NCBI RefSeq assembly: GCF_030269325.1
Contig: NZ_BSTD01000002.1
Location: forward strand, 620,001 to 684,000
Direction: 5' to 3'
Origin: Amycolatopsis sp. NBRC 101858
GTDB taxonomy: Bacteria > Actinomycetota > Actinomycetes > Mycobacteriales > Pseudonocardiaceae
DNA: 64,000 nucleotides
The position numbers and the translations under genes were made by a program. The notes beneath the pieces are model-generated. The model saw only the letters and a program-made list of their open reading frames with translations. It was not told where the DNA came from and made no database searches. How positions within the stretch are numbered: position 1 is the first letter of the stretch; each line of letters starts with the position of its first letter. Below, piece by piece: positions 29,101-37,569 of this stretch.

Positions 29101-32005
29101 CGCCGTCACGGCGGTCGAGGGCGGCCAGTGCCGCCTCGGCGTCGCCCTCGTCGAGGGCACGCACCGCCGCCAGCTCGCCGGACAGGCGGGCGTCCGGGAT
29201 CCCGGTCACCCGCAGCCGGCCGGGCGTCTCGGCGGTCAGGAACCGTTCCACCGCCCCGAGATCGCCGTACGCGACGACCTGCTCGTCGACCGGGCCGGGC
29301 TTCGGTGCCTTCCGCAGGACGACGTCGTAGCGGTGCCGCGTCAGCTCGTTGTGCGCGCTGCCGCGCTTGACCCACAGGTCGACGTCGTCGAAGCCGTCGA
29401 GCCCGCGGGCCAGCGCCGGGAAGAAGTCCGGGTCGAGCACCAGCTCGCCCTCGCGCGCGATCGCCTGGTCGACCGCCGCGACGTCGGCCCGGCCGTGCCG
29501 CAGCTCGACGGCGGTGCGGAACGCGCGCAGCGAGCGGAGGTTGCGGAGGTCGCCGAGAAAGATCGTGCCGCCGGGCTTGACGAGTCCGGCCGCGGTCCGG
29601 ACGACTTCGGTGAGGTAGTCCGCGCTCGGGAAGTACTGCGCGACGGAGTTGATGATCACGGTGTCGAACGGCTCGTCCGGCAGCTCGCCGAGGTCGTGCG
29701 CCGGGCGGGCGGCAAGGTGCACGCGGTCGGCGAAGGGCATCGCGGCGACCTCGCGCCGGACGTTCTCGATCGCGCTCTCGGAGAGGTCGACGCCCCAGTA
29801 CGTCTCGGCGTCCGGCGCGATCCGGGACAGGATCAGACCGGACCCGACGCCGATTTCGAAGACCCGCTTCGGCTTCAGGGCACGGATGCGCTCGATGGTC
29901 GCCGCGTGCCACTCCCGCATCTCGTCCAAGGGGATGTCGGAGCCGTCGTAGCTGGAGTTCCACCCGGCGAAGTTCTCCTCGATGCCGGTCGAGCCGGCGA
30001 GCATCTCCTCGTGGACGGCGTGCCACTCCTCGACGTGGCCTTGCTCGGCCGCCTGGTCGCGGTCGGGCACCGGCACGGCGTAGGCGTACAGGTGTCCGTT
30101 CTGGGCGACGACGACCGACTGGCCGACGCGGGGGTGTTCGGCGAGCACGGACTCGATCTCGCCGAGTTCGATGCGGTAGCCGCGGATCTTGACCTGGTCG
30201 TCGGCGCGGCCGAGGAACACGAGCCGCCCGTCCGGGAGCCACTTCACGAGGTCGCCGGTGCGGTAGAGGCGGCCACCCGAACCGAACGGGTCGGCCACGA
30301 ACCGTTCCGCCGTCAGCCCCGGTCGTCCGAGGTAGCCGCGCGCCAGGCCCGACCCGGCGAGGTACAGCTCGCCGACGACGCCGACGGGCACCGGCGCGAG
30401 GGACGCGTCGAGCACGTACGCGCGGGTCCCCGGGTCCGGGACGCCGATCGGCACGGCCGAGCCGGGCGCGATCTGCGGGTCGCACAGCCCGAGCGTCGAG
30501 TTGGTCGTGGCCTCGGTCGGGCCGTAGGCGTTGAACATCCGCCGCCCCGGCGCCCACCGGCGCACCAGCTCCGGCGACACCCGCTCGGTGCCGGCCAGCA
30601 GCACGCTGTCGCGCGGCAGGTCGCAGTCGTCGGGGAACTCGGCGAGCAGCGCGGGCGGCAGGATCATGAAGTCGACGCCCTGGGCGTGGGCGTACTCGGC
30701 CAGCTCCGGGCCGGGCACGCGCCGCTCGGCGGGGACGATCACCAGGCGTCCGCCGGAAAGCAGGCCGAGGCACAGGTCCCAGAACGCGACGTCGAAGCTC
30801 GGTGACGCGAACTGCAGCACCCGGCTGTGCGGGCCCACCCCGAACCGCTCGGACTGGGTCGCGACGAGCTTCGCGACGCCGGCGTGCGACACCACGACAC
30901 CCTTGGGCCGGCCGGTGGAGCCAGAGGTGTAGATGACGTAGGCCGCGTTCGCGGGAACGATCGCCGCGGCCGGGTCCGGTGCCGGCTCCCACGAGACTTC
31001 GTCCAGCAGCAGGACGTCGCCGTCGAAGCGGCCGGCGAGGTCGCCGGTGGTCACCACGCAGACCGGGCGGGCGTCGGACACCATGAAGGCGATGCGCTCG
31101 GCCGGGTAGTCCGGGTCGAGCGGCAGGTACGCCGCACCGGCCTTGAGCACGGCCAGCTCGGCGACGATCATGTCCGGGGACCGGGGCACGGCGAGCGCGA
31201 CCACCCGTTCCGGCCCGGCGCCGTGCCCGATCAGGACGTGCGCGAGCCGGTTCGCCCGCGTGTCCAGCTCGGCGTAGGTCAGGTGCTCGTCCTCGAAGAC
31301 GAGCGCCACGGCGTCCGGCGCTTCCCGGACGCGAGCGGCGAACAGCTCCGGCAGGGTCGCCGGCGGGGTGTCGAGGTCGGTGTCGTTCCAGTCGTCGAGA
31401 ATCCGGCGCAGTTCCGGCTCCGGCATCAGGTCCAGGCGCTCGACCGGCCACTGTGGACGATTCAGGGCGTCGGTCAGGAGGTGCGCCAGGTGGTCCAGCA
31501 TGCGGTCCACTGTGGATTCGTCGAGGACGTCGGCGCGGTAGTGCACGCCGTCTTCGGTCAGGTTCAGGTCCAGGGGCAGGTCCGTCTCGGCGCCGAAGCC
31601 GACGTTGACGACCACCGATCCCCCGCGACCGGGCTCGGGCTCGACGTCGGAGACCAGGTCGTCGAAGGGGACTTCGTGAGCAAATGCCTTTTCGCGCGCC
31701 TCACGCACGCGCGCGACGACGTCGGCGAAACCGGGCGAGCCACCGAGGTCGACCCGCAGCGGCACCAGCGAGCCGAGGCCGAGGACGACGTCGGCGGTTC
31801 CCGCGTACCGGGACAGCAGCACCGTGAAAGCCGCGAGGAGGGTCAGCTCGTCGACGGCCGGCAGCGGCCGGGCCAGCCGGGCCAGGACGGGCTCGGCGGA
31901 GTACGGCCGGTCGACCGGCAGGGCGAGCTCCTTCGGCGCCGAGGCGAGGCGGGCACGCCAGAAACCGAGCTCCGCCACCTGCTGCACAGCGTCACCGTTG
32001 CTCAC
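14003..32005 (-). CDS. Five-module siderophore non-ribosomal peptide synthetase
   Basis: A single chain of about 6000 residues. Domain order: truncated C, A1-MT-T, C-A2-MT-T, C-A3-MT-T, C-A4-T, C-A5-T. Full C domains carry HHIAxDGWS; T domains carry GGHSL/GGHSM; A domains end in GKLDR/GKLDK. There is no epimerisation or thioesterase domain; the chain stops about 45 residues after the last carrier serine. I place the start at the GTG at 32005 behind AGGAGG. The frame stays open to an ATG at 32101, but that extension covers an iron box. By the ten-residue code, A2 is serine (DVWHLSLVDK) and A4 is beta-alanine-like (IDTTISLGDK). A1 and A3 share an unfamiliar code (DVWILAATNK). A5 (about DAWEGGLVDK) is unassigned. 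The enzyme should build a hydroxamate siderophore with Orn-derived units from the neighbouring hydroxylase and formyltransferase. Product details are inferred. Confidence 0.93.
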   Translation of the reverse strand: MSNGDAVQQVAELGFWRARLASAPKELALPVDRPYSAEPVLARLARPLPAVDELTLLAAFTVLLSRYAGTADVVLGLGSLVPLRVDLGGSPGFADVVARVREAREKAFAHEVPFDDLVSDVEPEPGRGGSVVVNVGFGAETDLPLDLNLTEDGVHYRADVLDESTVDRMLDHLAHLLTDALNRPQWPVERLDLMPEPELRRILDDWNDTDLDTPPATLPELFAARVREAPDAVALVFEDEHLTYAELDTRANRLAHVLIGHGAGPERVVALAVPRSPDMIVAELAVLKAGAAYLPLDPDYPAERIAFMVSDARPVCVVTTGDLAGRFDGDVLLLDEVSWEPAPDPAAAIVPANAAYVIYTSGSTGRPKGVVVSHAGVAKLVATQSERFGVGPHSRVLQFASPSFDVAFWDLCLGLLSGGRLVIVPAERRVPGPELAEYAHAQGVDFMILPPALLAEFPDDCDLPRDSVLLAGTERVSPELVRRWAPGRRMFNAYGPTEATTNSTLGLCDPQIAPGSAVPIGVPDPGTRAYVLDASLAPVPVGVVGELYLAGSGLARGYLGRPGLTAERFVADPFGSGGRLYRTGDLVKWLPDGRLVFLGRADDQVKIRGYRIELGEIESVLAEHPRVGQSVVVAQNGHLYAYAVPVPDRDQAAEQGHVEEWHAVHEEMLAGSTGIEENFAGWNSSYDGSDIPLDEMREWHAATIERIRALKPKRVFEIGVGSGLILSRIAPDAETYWGVDLSESAIENVRREVAAMPFADRVHLAARPAHDLGELPDEPFDTVIINSVAQYFPSADYLTEVVRTAAGLVKPGGTIFLGDLRNLRSLRAFRTAVELRHGRADVAAVDQAIAREGELVLDPDFFPALARGLDGFDDVDLWVKRGSAHNELTRHRYDVVLRKAPKPGPVDEQVVAYGDLGAVERFLTAETPGRLRVTGIPDARLSGELAAVRALDEGDAEAALAALDRRDGVDVEALYRLGDRAGYRVAVTWAAEGGALEAVFSRGEDGPAYRPGRQTGTPASYANNPAARRETGALVASLRAHVRDRLPLYMVPSAFVVLDKLPVLASGKLDRKALPSPERFTAGPGRAPRNPVEQLLCEMFADVLGVPQAGPDDDFFALGGHSLLATRLIQRIRAAVGAEVPVRAVFDAPTPAALAELLAGAVTGTERRPLTRVTERPERLPLSFAQQRLWFLHGLEGGSATYNVPLVMRLSGELDVEALRTALHDVLDRHEALRTVFPTADGVPYQQVLAEATVELTVRELPESEVDTAVDGLVRGVFDLGAGVPVRAALLTVDPRRHVLVLVVHHIAADGWSLAPLWRDIATAYRARLRGEAPQWTPLPVQYADYTLWQRELLAAEETTQLGYWRTALDGLPERIPLPLDRPHPAVSAYRGGFFTFAWDAGLQAGLTDLARACGASPFMVVHAGLTALLSRLGGGTDIPIGTPIAGRTDPALDDLVGFFVNTLVLRVDTGGDPSFRDLVARVRERSLDAYAHQDVPFERLVEALNPARSLAHHPLFQTMLAWQNTPGAGVELPGLTVTERPVGTGTAKFDLWFSLTERADGIHGQAEFNAEVFDHATVTGLLDRLEVLLRQVVSAPDRRLGSLDVLTPAERDALPAVWSGAVEDVPAVTVPELFAAQVSRTPDATALVFEDEELTYAELDAVSNRLARALAERGAGPERVVAVALPRSTHLVTAILAVLKTGAAYLPLDPGYPAERIAFMLEDAAPALVLATADDMPLLDGVSDAPLDVALKPENPAYVIYTSGSTGRPKGVVVPHAGIVNRLLWMQDEYGLTGDDRVLQKTPSSFDVSVWEFLWPLITGATEVVARPDGHKDPAYLARLIRDRGVTTVHFVPSMLQVFLQEPAARECTSLRRVLCSGEALPADAVVQFGQVLDAELHNLYGPTEASVDVTSWRTSPEDTSVPIGRPVWNTRTYVLDAALRPVPPGTAGELYLAGVQLARGYLGRPGLSAERFVASPFEPGERMYRTGDLARFRPDGVLEFLGRGDEQIKIRGFRVEPGEIAATLAAHDDVAHAVVVAREDRPGDVRLVGYVVPAEPSALDETEQVGEWRELYDSMYAAAADEFEGWNSSYTGEPIPRDEMREWRDAIVTRIRSLQPKRVLEIGVGTGLLLTELAPHCETYWGTDFSAEVIATLGRRVEADPALADRVELRTCDAADLSGLPSGFFDTIVLNSVVQYFPSGTYLLEVLRKALALLAPGGSLFVGDVRDLRQVRAFHAAVAEARGGDVEQNLLREKELLVAPEFFAGLDGVTADIRVKRGRAVNELTQYRYDVVLRPGSAVAPEVPTLVWGSDLSTVDEVAGPSRIERVPNGRTAPGGVNPEDWYAFGDAHGYRTVVTWSAEGDGSVDVVFTTGETAGAFRPGPDPLLSYTGNPGRFRRTSALTAELRTLAADRLPEHMVPSAIVVLDALPVTANGKLDRRALPSPDPVAPTSDREPRTPVERQLCELFADVLGLPRVGPDDSFFALGGHSLLATRLIARIRTTLNAELEVRSVFETPTAAGLATLVGAGTGTARPELVPMARPALVPLSGAQQRLWFLHHLEGPSATYNVPLIMRLEGEVDVEALRTALSDVVARHEALRTRFPQHDGVPYQDVLPAGQIALPVRDVTDLDTALTGLVRGSFDLEQQAPMRVELLRLGEREHVLALVFHHIASDGWSMAPLWRDIATAYAARRAGETPQWTPLPVQYADYTLWQQDLLGAEDDPDSVLSTQLDYWRDTLDGLPDRIELPLDRPHPATATFRGELHTFTWDADLHTRLADLARESGASVFMVVHAALAALLTRLGAGTDVPIGSPIAGRTDQALDDLVGFFVNTLVLRVDTGGEPTFRDLVARVRERNLDAYAHQDVPFERLVEVLNPARSLSYHPLFQVMIAGQNNTRADVALPGLTVTEIPVTTGTSKFDLAISLTERDAGIAGVLEFNADVFDHQGADAILRRLEVLLRAALAEPDRPVGALDLLDGDERDRVLTEWAGSLEPAGTETFPGLFARRVAEAPDAVALVFEDVEQTYADVNARANRLAHLLVDRGAGPERVVALAVPRSVDMIVAELAVLKAGAAYLPIDVDYPGDRITYMVEDARPVCVVTTREFDAKLPADVPRLLLDDAALDGMSTEDPAVVVQPENAAYVIYTSGSSGRPKGVVLQHSGVAKLVATQVDRFGIGPHSRVLQFASPSFDVAFWDLCLGLLSGGRLVVVPAERRVAGPALTEYAHEHGVDFMILPPALLDAMPADCDLPRDSVLLAGTERVSPELIRRWAPGRRMFNAYGPTEATTNSTLGESDPVELADATVVPIGIPDPGTRAYVLDAGLRPVPPGVVGELYLAGSGLARGYLGRAALTSERFVADPFGSGGRVYRTGDLVKWLPDGRLVFLGRADDQIKIRGYRIEPGEIEAVLTEHPAVGQSVVLAQDGRLIAYAVPAAGRDEEAELDHVGEWRELHENVFTEAASGGLEENFTGWNSSYDGTEIPLDEMREWHAATIDRIRALKPKRVLEIGVGSGLILSRIAPDAEAYWGVDLSEKAIANLRRELATTPFADKVHVAARPAHDLGDLPDEPFDTVIINSVAQYFPSVDYLAEVVRTVAARVRPGGVIFLGDIRNLRSLRAFRTATELRHGRRDVAAVDQAIAREGELVLDPDFFTALARQLDGFDDVDLWVKRGTAHNELTRHRYDVVLRKAPKPAPVEEDVVAFTSLDELERLLAERPARLRVTGVPDARLSGELAAVAALAAGDADAALSGLDAEPSGVDFERLQDFGYQVYAAPTHEGALEVVFTTGEPTRIHRARPVRAALGTLGNHPAGQRDTSALVSALRAHVRDRLPQYMVPSAFVVLDRLPLLASGKLDRRALPSPDQQAVTAGRAPRTPVEEVLCGLFAEVLDAASIGVDDDFFALGGHSLMATRLVARLRAVFGVELQVRSVFETPTVAGLAALLSTSDSSAARPALERVEPRPDVLPLSFAQQRLWFLHRLEGPSATYNMPTAIRLSGDLDVPALKLALSDVVDRHEALRTIFPEIDGEARQLILGDVTIPLPTRTVTEATLADAVSEAARTVFELESEIPLRAELLRLGAREHVLVLVFHHIASDGWSTAPLWRDLATAYTARQSGEVPQWTPLPVQYADYTLWQRDVLGEPVIEPQLAYWRDALAELPERIELPTDRPHPAESSYRGEQFAFGWDAELHGGLVELARACGASVFMVVHAGLTAVLTRLGAGTDIPLGTSIAGRTDQALDDLVGFFVNTLVLRVDTGGAPSFRDLVARVRDRSLDAYAHQDVPFERLVEALNPVRSLAYHPLFQTMLAWQNNAVADLALPGLTVAEEPVRTGTARADLTFFVGERPGSRTGIRGTAEYNSDVFDRASVEAILDRLRMLLQAVVADPDTRIGAVDLLTDAEHEQAAPATPLPAETTAELFAAQVARTPDATALVFGSERLTYADLDTRATTLARALLARGAGPERVVAVALPRSADLVVALLAVLKTGAAYLPLDLNHPAERVELMLTDADPHLVVSEDGFGDRLVRPGDTGPEPAWPSINPDNPAYVIFTSGSTGRPKAVAGTQRALANRLYWGRDIAAGVRVAKSALTFIDGSTELLGGLVAGDPVVLADDATAADPHALAELVRTSGAQVLTVVPSLLDSFAEDAPADAFASVTTWITSGEPLSAALAEKVARRWPAAKLVNLYGCSEAAGDSLAQACGPVAIGRPVANTRAYVLDGALRPVPPGVRGELYLAGAGLARGYLGRPALSAERFVASPFEPGERMYRTGDLVRRRTDGALEFLGRADQQIKIRGFRVEPGEVEAALTTSVARAAVIARDDRLIAYVAPSGDPVALRASLAVRLPEYLVPSAIVVLPELPLNANGKLDRAALPDPEIRTSGRVARTPAEQALCDLFADVLGVPQVGPDDGFFTLGGHSLLATRLVSRIRALLGVEVPIRAVFDAPTPARLASLLDPGRQSRPALAPVERPEVLPLSFAQQRLWFLDRLDGLSATYNIPWAWELTGPVDTDALRAALGDVVARHEILRTILVEDHGTPSQVVLAPGDDRARPVLVTETAADLGESVTAAASYCFTLDAEIPVRATLVSAGPERHVFVLLVHHIAGDGWSLPPLKRDLDTAYAARLRGERPQWTPLPVQYADYTLWQREMFGRADDPASLLGRQAAFWRDTLAGIPDELALPADRPRPARSTNRGAAVPFTVPAGVHRGLRELAHGSDTSTFMVLQAALAALLTRLGAGTDIPLGTPVAGRTDHALEDLAGFFVNTLVLRTDTGGDPTFRELLDRVREADLAAYAHQDLPFEHLVELLNPARSLARHPLFQVMLAVYHSGSEPERLLGLDASYRDTGLRQAKFDLSFDLVETPDGIEGDLEFSLDLFDEPTARTLTERLVRLMTAVVADPDRPLSRIDVLDAAERHRIVTEWGRGEPLTTSAPTVVDRLAAQVAATPGATALSDASRSVTFAEFATTTDRLARWLASHGAGPEKVVALVLPRSAAVVEAIFGVFKAGAAYLPVDPDQPADRISAILADAGAALVLTSRAVASPVPGALFVEDIVDTDAALTPPSPASPAYVLYTSGSTGKPKGVVIPHSGLVNLFHSHRETLYRPAVAAAGGRRLRVGHAWAFFFDASWQPQLWLLDGHEVHVVDDDTRRDPDRLAAVVRERGLDFLELTPSHFAQLAAAGVVEDGKCALGVVGVGGEAVSQTLWESLRSMPGTSAYNLYGPTEATVDALVGRFADADRPVIGRPVHNARAYVLDVGLSPVPAGVPGELYLAGAGLARGYHERPALTAERFVASPHQPGERMYRTGDLVRWRPDGQLEYLGRTDDQVKVRGFRIEPGEIETALARHDDVEQALVVVREDRDQRLVAYTTPAHADPVRLREFVARSLPEYMVPAAIVPLDAFPVTPNGKLDKAALPVPEFETRGRAPETPLEKTLCAVFAEVLEVAAVGADDDLFALGGHSMLLVVLRNRITERLGTELPIAEFFRTPTAAGLAVLITETRGS
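17150..20130 (-). other. NRPS module 4: C-A(beta-Ala-like)-T
   Basis: Residues about 3968-4950. A4 differs from the others: pocket segment [11 protein letters not shown] aligns without gaps to GrsA LTFDASVWEMF, moving the acidic residue from 235 to 236. The code reads IDTTISLGDK; the beta-alanine code as I recall it is VDWVISLADK, sharing six of ten positions including Asp236. The domain also has [11 protein letters not shown] in place of YGPTE. No methyltransferase. PanD is encoded next door. Confidence 0.75.
20190..24370 (-). other. NRPS module 3: C-A-N-methyltransferase-T
   Basis: Residues about 2553-3935. The A and MT parts are close copies of module 1 (same code DVWILAATNK, same [10 protein letters not shown] and LEIGVGSG segments), indicating an internal duplication and the same amino acid. 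The methyltransferase motif is near residue 3506 and GGHSL near 3905. Confidence 0.75.
24440..28490 (-). other. NRPS module 2: C-A(Ser)-N-methyltransferase-T
   Basis: Residues about 1178-2520. C has [10 protein letters not shown]2 has pocket FDVSVWEF and yields DVWHLSLVDK, the textbook serine code. The embedded methyltransferase keeps its SAM motif LEIGVGTG (near residue 2120), so N-methylserine is predicted. GGHSL is near 2487. Confidence 0.8.
28530..32005 (-). other. NRPS module 1: truncated C, A, N-methyltransferase, T (starter)
   Basis: Residues about 1-1160. The first 210 residues are only the C-terminal part of a condensation domain (degenerate C5-C6 motifs LRVD and HEVPFDD) without HHxxxDG, so it cannot catalyse condensation normally. 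A1 has the pocket FDVAFW (code DVWILAATNK). An N-methyltransferase is inserted between A8 and A10, with SAM motif FEIGVGSG near residue 715. Carrier motif GGHSL is near 1118. I infer N-methyl-(formyl)hydroxyornithine as starter. Confidence 0.75.
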
Positions 32006-32049
32006 CGGTAGACCAGCCTCCTGCTGCTCAAGACACCCCGGAAGAGGTG

Positions 32050-32068
32050 TGAACTTAGGGCAACCTAA
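32050..32068 (-). promoter_or_regulatory. IdeR/DmdR1-type iron box upstream of the NRPS gene
   Basis: Read on the minus strand, TTAGGTTGCCCTAAGTTCA matches the 19-bp consensus at 14 positions. It ends 45 bp before the GTG start of the NRPS gene and would be transcribed if the upstream ATG at 32101 were used, which argues for the GTG. Confidence 0.7.
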
Positions 32069-32099
32069 CAAACCGAGGGTGAGAACGCACTGCTGTACC

Positions 32100-32118
32100 A
32101 TCGGTTAGCCTTACCTAA
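32100..32118 (+). promoter_or_regulatory. IdeR/DmdR1-type iron box between the NRPS and FecCD operons
   Basis: ATCGGTTAGCCTTACCTAA matches the consensus at 16 of 19 positions, the best in the window. It stands 24 bp before the first FecCD gene in the divergent promoter region and can act on both directions. Confidence 0.85.
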
Positions 32119-32141
32119 AATGAGTACCAGTCGGAGGTGCG

Positions 32142-33179
32142 GTGCGAACAGACCCCGGAGGGATCGCTCTCAAGCGACGCCCGCCACACACGGGCCGCGC
32201 ACTCGGCCTCCTGGCCGCCCTCGGTGTCCTCGTCCTCCTGTGCCTGCTGAGCGTCTGGCTGGGCTCGAAGGAGATCTCGTTCGGCGCCGTCTGGCAGGTG
32301 CTGTGGCACGACGACGGCTCCGCGGACGCGGTGATCATCCACAGTGTCCGGATGCCGCGGACGCTGCTCGCGGTCCTCGTGGGCGCCGGGCTCGGGCTGG
32401 CCGGCACGGTGATGCAGGCGCTGACCCGCAACCCGCTCGCCGACCCGGGGCTGCTCGGCGTCAGCGCCGGGGCCGCGTTCGCGATCGTCTTCTCGGTCAC
32501 CGTGCTGGGGATCAGCTCGCTCTACGGCTACATCTGGTTCGCCTTCGCCGGCGCGCTGCTCGCCACGGCGGTCGTCTACTACCTCGGCACGCGCGGGCGG
32601 GCCGGGTCGAGCCCGGTCAAGCTCGCGCTCGCCGGCGCCGCCGTCACGGCGTTGCTCTCGTCGTTCACCAGCGCGATGGTGCTGTCGGACCCGGTGGCGC
32701 TCAACCGCTACCGCTTCTGGTCGGCCGGCTCGCTTTCCGGGGTGGACGCGACCGCGTTGCTGCAGGTCCTGCCGTTCCTCGTGGTCGGCGTGGTGCTGGC
32801 GATCGCGAGCGGCCCGGCGCTCAACAGCCTGGCCCTCGGTGACGACGTCGCGATCGCCCTCGGCCGCAAGCTCGGCCCGCTGCGGCTGCGCGGCGCGCTG
32901 GCGATCACCCTGCTGACCGGCGCGGCCGTCGCCGTCGCCGGGCCGATCGTGTTCCTCGGCCTGATCGTCCCGCACGCGGTGCGGTTCGTGCTCGGCCCGG
33001 ACCACCGCTGGCTGCTGCCCTACACCGCGGTCCTCGCGCCGTGCCTGCTGCTCGCCGCGGACATCCTCGGCCGGGTCATGGCGCGGCCGAGCGAGATCCG
33101 CGCGGGCGTGATCGTCGCGTTCCTCGGCGCGCCGTTCTTCATCTACCTGGTCCGCCGCCGCAAGCTCGTGGAGTCCTGA
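32142..33179 (+). CDS. FecCD-family ferric-siderophore permease 1
   Basis: 345 residues with about nine to ten transmembrane helices. Family motifs: the early RMPRTLLAVLVGAGLGLAG, then LTRNPLADPGLLGVSAGAA and the late AGPIVFLGLIVPHAVRF. Forms half of the inner channel of the ferric-siderophore importer. The GTG at 32142 has a GGAGG only 4 nt upstream, so the true start may be slightly later. The next permease follows after one base. Confidence 0.9.
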   Translation: MRTDPGGIALKRRPPHTGRALGLLAALGVLVLLCLLSVWLGSKEISFGAVWQVLWHDDGSADAVIIHSVRMPRTLLAVLVGAGLGLAGTVMQALTRNPLADPGLLGVSAGAAFAIVFSVTVLGISSLYGYIWFAFAGALLATAVVYYLGTRGRAGSSPVKLALAGAAVTALLSSFTSAMVLSDPVALNRYRFWSAGSLSGVDATALLQVLPFLVVGVVLAIASGPALNSLALGDDVAIALGRKLGPLRLRGALAITLLTGAAVAVAGPIVFLGLIVPHAVRFVLGPDHRWLLPYTAVLAPCLLLAADILGRVMARPSEIRAGVIVAFLGAPFFIYLVRRRKLVES

Positions 33180-33180
33180 G

Positions 33181-34233
33181 ATGAGCCTGCTGCAGATCCG
33201 AAGCGACCGGGTCGCGTTTCGCGCCGGCGCGGTGTCCGGCCGGGTCAGACCGCGACTGCTGCTCGTCTCCGTCGTCCTCGCGGTGTTCGTGTTCGTGCTG
33301 TTCTGCCTGGGCATGACGATCGGCGACGTGCCGATGACCGTGTCCGACGTGCTGTCCGGCCTGTTCGGCAGCAGCGACAGCGGGAACGGCTACATCGTGC
33401 AGGAACTGCGCCTGCCGCGGGCGCTCACCGGGCTGCTGGCCGGGCTCGCGTTCGGCGCGTCCGGCGCGGTGTTCCAGACGATCACCCGCAACCCGCTGGC
33501 CAGCCCGGACATGATCGGCATCAACGCGGGCGCGGCCACTTTTGTCGTGGCGGGCATCGCGTTCGGCTTCGGCGGCGGCCTCGGCACGACCACCCTCGGC
33601 CTCCTCGGCGGCCTGCTCACCGCGCTGCTGGTCTACGCGCTGGCGTGGCGGCGCGGCACCACCGGGTACCGCATCCTGCTGGTCGGCATCGGGATCTTCG
33701 CGATGTGCACCAGCCTCACCGACTACCTGCTGAGCCGGGCGCAGATCACCGACGCGCAGGCGTCGATCGGCTGGCTGGTCGGCAACCTCGCCAACCGCGG
33801 CTGGGAGCACGTCGTGCCGCTGTTCGCCGCGCTCGTCGTGCTGTTCCCGGTGGTGCTGGCGCTGTCGCGGTGGATGCAGACGCTACTGCTCGGCGATGAC
33901 GTGGCCGCCGGGCTGGGCACCCCGGTGCAGCCGGTCCGGCTCGGCCTGCTGCTCGCGGGCGCCGGGATGGTCGCGTTCGCGACGGCGTCGGCGGGCCCGA
34001 TCTCGTTCGTCGCGCTGACCGCACCGCAGATCGCGCAACGCCTCGCCCGGCTCTCGTCCCCGCCGATCACGGCGTCCGCGCTGACCGGCGCGGTCGTGGT
34101 GCTGGGCAGCGACATCATCGCGCGCTCGCTGACGGCGTCGGCACTCCCGGTCGGCATCGTGACCGGCGTGCTCGGCGCTCCCCTGTTGCTCTGGCTGCTG
34201 GCCAGGGCCAACCGATCCGGCTCCGGAGGCTGA
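33181..34233 (+). CDS. FecCD-family ferric-siderophore permease 2
   Basis: 350 residues with the same plan: [19 protein letters not shown], then [19 protein letters not shown], and late [20 protein letters not shown]. It pairs with permease 1 as a heterodimer. Only one base separates it from permease 1 and two from the ATPase gene, so all three are one operon under the iron box at 32100-32118. Confidence 0.9.
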   Translation: MSLLQIRSDRVAFRAGAVSGRVRPRLLLVSVVLAVFVFVLFCLGMTIGDVPMTVSDVLSGLFGSSDSGNGYIVQELRLPRALTGLLAGLAFGASGAVFQTITRNPLASPDMIGINAGAATFVVAGIAFGFGGGLGTTTLGLLGGLLTALLVYALAWRRGTTGYRILLVGIGIFAMCTSLTDYLLSRAQITDAQASIGWLVGNLANRGWEHVVPLFAALVVLFPVVLALSRWMQTLLLGDDVAAGLGTPVQPVRLGLLLAGAGMVAFATASAGPISFVALTAPQIAQRLARLSSPPITASALTGAVVVLGSDIIARSLTASALPVGIVTGVLGAPLLLWLLARANRSGSGG

Positions 34234-34235
34234 AG

Positions 34236-35039
34236 ATGACACCGTCCCTGCGAGTGCAGGACCTCCGCGTCGCCTACGACGACCGGGTCGTCATCGACGG
34301 CCTCGACCTCGACATCCCGCCCGAGCAGATCACGGCGATCGTCGGGCCGAACGCGTGCGGGAAGTCGACGCTGCTGCGCACGCTCGCCCGGCTGTTGACG
34401 CCGAAGTCGGGCGGGGTGTACCTCGACGGCCGCTCGATCCACGACCTGCCGACCCGCCAGGTCGCCCAGCGGCTCGGGATCCTGCCGCAGTCCCCGGTGG
34501 CGCCGGAGGGCATGACGGTGGCCGACCTGGTCGGCCGCGGCCGCGCCCCGCACCAGAGCTGGTGGCGGCAGTGGTCCACATCGGACGAAGGCGCGGTCGC
34601 ATCGGCCCTGGAGGCGACTTCGATGACCGACCTGGCGGACCGCCCGGTGGACGAGCTCTCCGGCGGCCAGCGGCAACGGGCGTGGATCGCGATGGCGGTC
34701 GCACAGGGCACGCCGGTGCTGCTGCTGGACGAGCCCACGACGTACCTGGATCTCGCGCACCAGATCGACGTGCTGGACCTGGTGGTCGACCTCAACCGCA
34801 CCGAGGGGCGGACGGTGGTGATGGTGCTGCACGACCTGCCACAGGCGTGCCGCTACGCCGACCACGTGATCGCGATGAAGTCCGGGCGGGTCGTGGCATC
34901 GGGCAAGCCGGTGGAGGTGATCACGGAGGAGCTGGTGGACGAGGTGTTCGACGTCCGCTGCCAGGTGACCCCGGACCCGGTGAGCGGAACGCCGATGGTG
35001 ATCCCGATCAGCCGCCACCACCCGGCACCGCTCACTTGA
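34236..35039 (+). CDS. Ferric-siderophore ABC transporter ATP-binding protein
   Basis: 267 residues of the FepC/FecE type: Walker [10 protein letters not shown] (near residue 35), Q-loop LPQSP, signature [17 protein letters not shown], Walker B and D-loop [16 protein letters not shown], switch [14 protein letters not shown]. It energises the two FecCD permeases with the binding protein encoded at 12407. Last gene of the uptake operon. Confidence 0.92.
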   Translation: MTPSLRVQDLRVAYDDRVVIDGLDLDIPPEQITAIVGPNACGKSTLLRTLARLLTPKSGGVYLDGRSIHDLPTRQVAQRLGILPQSPVAPEGMTVADLVGRGRAPHQSWWRQWSTSDEGAVASALEATSMTDLADRPVDELSGGQRQRAWIAMAVAQGTPVLLLDEPTTYLDLAHQIDVLDLVVDLNRTEGRTVVMVLHDLPQACRYADHVIAMKSGRVVASGKPVEVITEELVDEVFDVRCQVTPDPVSGTPMVIPISRHHPAPLT

Positions 35040-35394
35040 CGAACTAGCGCGCCTTGGTCCGGATCGCCTTGTAAGCCTGGAAGAGGTCATTCATCCGGTG
35101 CCGCAATGTAGGTCCACGCAACCGGCAGCAAGACAAGTCGGTCCAGGCATCTGTCGGCCGTGGACTCACTGGTCGAGCGGAGAATCACCTGGTGACCTTT
35201 TGCGCAAAGCCCTGACCGAGCTCTCGGCAAAGCCTCGATCCGGCTCATTTTCGACCCGTTCGCCGTAGCGGCCGCGGTGGTCCGCCCGCTCGGGTACCAC
35301 TTGGGCCCTGCAGCAAGAACCGCTATCCTGGGCTTGGCCCGCCTCGTGTCGTTCCGAGGCCGTCCGGCCGCCACCCCACCTTTGGAGCTGACCT
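35040..35394. other. Intergenic region after the uptake operon
   Basis: No gene I can support. It contains small palindromes (TCACCTGGTGA near 35195 and TTTGCGCAAA near 35209) and presumably the promoter of the DinB gene at 35395. A 95-codon minus-strand frame here (35087-35374) lacks a ribosome site and any family feature. Confidence 0.4.
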
Positions 35395-35880
35395 GTGTTC
35401 GTGCTGCCCGAAACCACCACCGGATCCGAGCGCCGCCTGCTGGAGGCGACGATGGACCGCCAGCGCCGCGCGGTCGCCGACACCGCGCGCGGCCTGTCCC
35501 ACGCCGATGTCCGGCGGCGGCTGGTCACGTCCCTGACCACGCCGATCGGCCTCGTCAAGCACGCCGCGATGGCCGAACGCCGCTGGTTCCAGCTCCTGCT
35601 GATGGGCCTCGCCGAGTCCGAGTGCGACGGTCCCACGACCCCGGGCGACGCCAGTTTCGCCGTCGCCGACGACGAAAGCCTCGACGACGTGATCGCCGAG
35701 TTCGAGCGGGCGAGCGCACGCTCCCGCGAGATCGCGGCCCGCTTCGAACTCGACGACACCTGGACGCACGACGTCCTCGGCGAGGTCAACCTGAGGTTCG
35801 TCTACCTGCTCCTGATCGAGGACTTCGCCCGCCACGCCGGGCACAGCGACATCCTCCGGGAGCAGCTCACCGCGCGCTGA
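35395..35880 (+). CDS. DinB/DUF664-family protein
   Basis: 161 residues starting with GTG (VFVLPETTTGSERRLLEATM). Four-helix DinB bundle with putative metal-site histidines in GLVKHAAMAERRWF and DFARHAGHSDILREQL. Possible mycothiol-dependent transferase; no substrate can be named. It sits inside the siderophore locus, between the uptake operon and the ornithine hydroxylase, but has no iron box and need not belong to the pathway. Confidence 0.75.
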   Translation: MFVLPETTTGSERRLLEATMDRQRRAVADTARGLSHADVRRRLVTSLTTPIGLVKHAAMAERRWFQLLLMGLAESECDGPTTPGDASFAVADDESLDDVIAEFERASARSREIAARFELDDTWTHDVLGEVNLRFVYLLLIEDFARHAGHSDILREQLTAR

Positions 35881-36163
35881 CGGCGTGATCGCAAGGAAGC
35901 AGGGACGGGTCCGCGGCGCAGCGCACTCGCGGCCGCGGCACGCCAACGGTGATCTCGCTCGGCCACCGCCACCCGGCGACGCGAAGACCTCGGCGAACGG
36001 TCGCCGGAGGCTCGCACCGCGTCCAGCGCGGCAACATTTCTCGGAGCGCGAGAGCTTGACCGGCGAACTCCGGGTGGAGTCCGCGGTACACGCGAACGCG
36101 AATGGCCCTCGGGGACCGGTCTCCGAGGGCCATTCCGCCGCACTCACCGCGCGCTGACGGCGT
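35866..36163. repeat. Pair of exact 21-bp direct repeats spanning two stop codons
   Basis: Copies at 35866-35886 and 36143-36163, each beginning CTCACCGCGCGCTGACG and ending GCGT. The first contains the stop of the DinB gene, the second the stop of the convergent hydroxylase gene. The 256 bases between them hold no gene, only a terminator. This looks like the trace of a recombination or slippage event. Confidence 0.7.
36100..36135. terminator. Bidirectional intrinsic terminator
   Basis: A perfect 13-bp stem (GAATGGCCCTCGG and complement) around a 10-nt loop between the convergent DinB and ornithine hydroxylase genes. Confidence 0.75.
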
Positions 36164-37454
36164 ACTCCCCCTCGGGCGCCGCGACCACGCGCCGATCCAC
36201 AATGGACTGCAGGATCTCCCCCACCCGCACCGCGGTGTTCGACAGCAGGGACGACGTGATCCCGTGCGTGTGCTCGGTGCCGCCCTGCAGGTAGATCCCG
36301 CCGCGCAGGGGCGGCTCCGTCGTCAACCGGTAGTCGCGCTCGACGCGCAAGCGCCCCTCGTCGTCGCGCAGGCACCCTGCGGCGAGCTCGCCCAGCAACG
36401 GTGTCGGGTCCGCCGGGCGGTAGCCCGTCGCGTACACCACCGCGTCGGCTTCCAGCACCGTCTGCGCACCCGTTGTCAGGGACTCGATCGTCACCGTTCC
36501 CGTGCCCGTCACCTCGACCGGGCGCGAGACGTTGAACAGCCGCAGCCGCTCCACGCCCAGCACCTTCTCGCGGTACACCCGGCGGTACAGCTCGTCGATC
36601 AGGTCGATGTCGACGGCCGAGTAGTTCGTCGCACCGTGGTAGCGCATCAGGCGGTCCTTGACCGGCTCGCCCGCGCGGTAGAACTGGTCGACGGCCTCCG
36701 GGTCGAAGATGCGGTTCGCGAACGAGCTGTCGTCGGCCGGGCTGTAGCCGTAGCGTGCGAACACCGCGCACACCTCGGCGCGCGGGAACTCGTCGTGCAG
36801 CAGCGCCGCGACCTCCGCCGCGCTCTGCCCGGCACCCACCACCACGAACCGGCGAGGATCGGTGCCGCGCAACGCGTCCACGCGGAACAGCAGCTCGCTG
36901 TTGTGCCAGACCCGGTCGCCGGCGGTGACGCCCTCGGGGAGCTGGGGCCGCAAGCCCGTGCCCACCACCAGGTTCCGGGCGCGCAGCGACGAACCGTCCG
37001 AAGCCTCGACGTCGAAGTAGGCGACTTCCGCGCCGTCGTAGACCGGCTTCACCGCGACGACCTCGGTGCCGTAGGAGACGACGTCGTCGACCTTCGCGGC
37101 CGCCCACTCGAAGTAGTCGTGGAACTCGACGCGCAGCGGGAACAGGTTCTTGTGGTTGATGAAGTCGACCAGCCTGCCCACCGAGGAGAGGTAGTTGAGG
37201 AAGCTGAACTCGCTGGTCGGGTTGCGCATGGTGACCAGGTCCTTGAGGAACGACACCTGCATGGTCGCGGTGTCGATCAGCATCCCGCGGTGCCAGCCGA
37301 AGCGCGGCTGCCGCTCGAGGAAGTGCGCGGTCACCGGCTCCCCCGGGCCCGCGTTGTGCTCGGCGAGCGCGATGGCGAGGGCCAGGTTCGACGGGCCGAA
37401 GCCCACCCCGACGACGTCGTAGATCGGGATCCGTTCGCCGGCCTCTGCAGTCAT
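36144..37454 (-). CDS. L-ornithine N5-monooxygenase (SidA/PvdA/IucD family)
   Basis: 436 residues. FAD site GVGFGPSNLAL (residues 16-26), the substrate-region segment MQVSFLKDLVTMRNPTSEF, NADPH site VVGAGQSAAEVAALL (near 203) and late ATGYRP. These flavoenzymes hydroxylate the side-chain amine of ornithine or lysine as the first step to hydroxamates. Ornithine is favoured because of the partnering formyltransferase and CchB/PvdA-like sequence. It is divergent from the formyltransferase, with two iron boxes in the shared promoter. Confidence 0.92.
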   Translation of the reverse strand: MTAEAGERIPIYDVVGVGFGPSNLALAIALAEHNAGPGEPVTAHFLERQPRFGWHRGMLIDTATMQVSFLKDLVTMRNPTSEFSFLNYLSSVGRLVDFINHKNLFPLRVEFHDYFEWAAAKVDDVVSYGTEVVAVKPVYDGAEVAYFDVEASDGSSLRARNLVVGTGLRPQLPEGVTAGDRVWHNSELLFRVDALRGTDPRRFVVVGAGQSAAEVAALLHDEFPRAEVCAVFARYGYSPADDSSFANRIFDPEAVDQFYRAGEPVKDRLMRYHGATNYSAVDIDLIDELYRRVYREKVLGVERLRLFNVSRPVEVTGTGTVTIESLTTGAQTVLEADAVVYATGYRPADPTPLLGELAAGCLRDDEGRLRVERDYRLTTEPPLRGGIYLQGGTEHTHGITSSLLSNTAVRVGEILQSIVDRRVVAAPEGEYAVSAR

Positions 37455-37482
37455 GTTGCTCCCTTGCGCGCTCCGGTACCGT

Positions 37483-37521
37483 TCAGGGAACCCTAACCTA
37501 ACTTAGGCGAGCCTCGCCTAG
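37483..37521. promoter_or_regulatory. Two adjacent IdeR/DmdR1-type iron boxes in a divergent promoter
   Basis: On the minus strand, 37501-37483 reads TTAGGTTAGGGTTCCCTGA (15 of 19 consensus positions). On the plus strand, 37503-37521 reads TTAGGCGAGCCTCGCCTAG (14 of 19). They sit between the hydroxylase and formyltransferase starts and should control both. Confidence 0.8.
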
Positions 37522-37569
37522 TACGTTCGTGGTGATGTTCGTCCCCCGATCACGAAAGGGCACTCTCGA

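Noticed and set aside
20410..31400. Epimerisation domains in the NRPS
   Set aside because: The extra domains inside A1, A2 and A3 have SAM-binding EIGVGSG/EIGVGTG motifs and lie between A8 and A10, which is the place of N-methyltransferases; every carrier domain is followed directly by a C domain or the end.
32005..32101. ATG at 32101 as the NRPS start
   Set aside because: The added 32 residues do not resemble a C domain, overlap the iron box at 32050-32068, and lack a ribosome site; the GTG at 32005 has AGGAGG at the right distance.
35087..35374. A 95-codon minus-strand frame and a 16-codon frame just beyond it, after the uptake operon
   Set aside because: No ribosome-binding site, no recognisable family, and composition like random GC-rich sequence.
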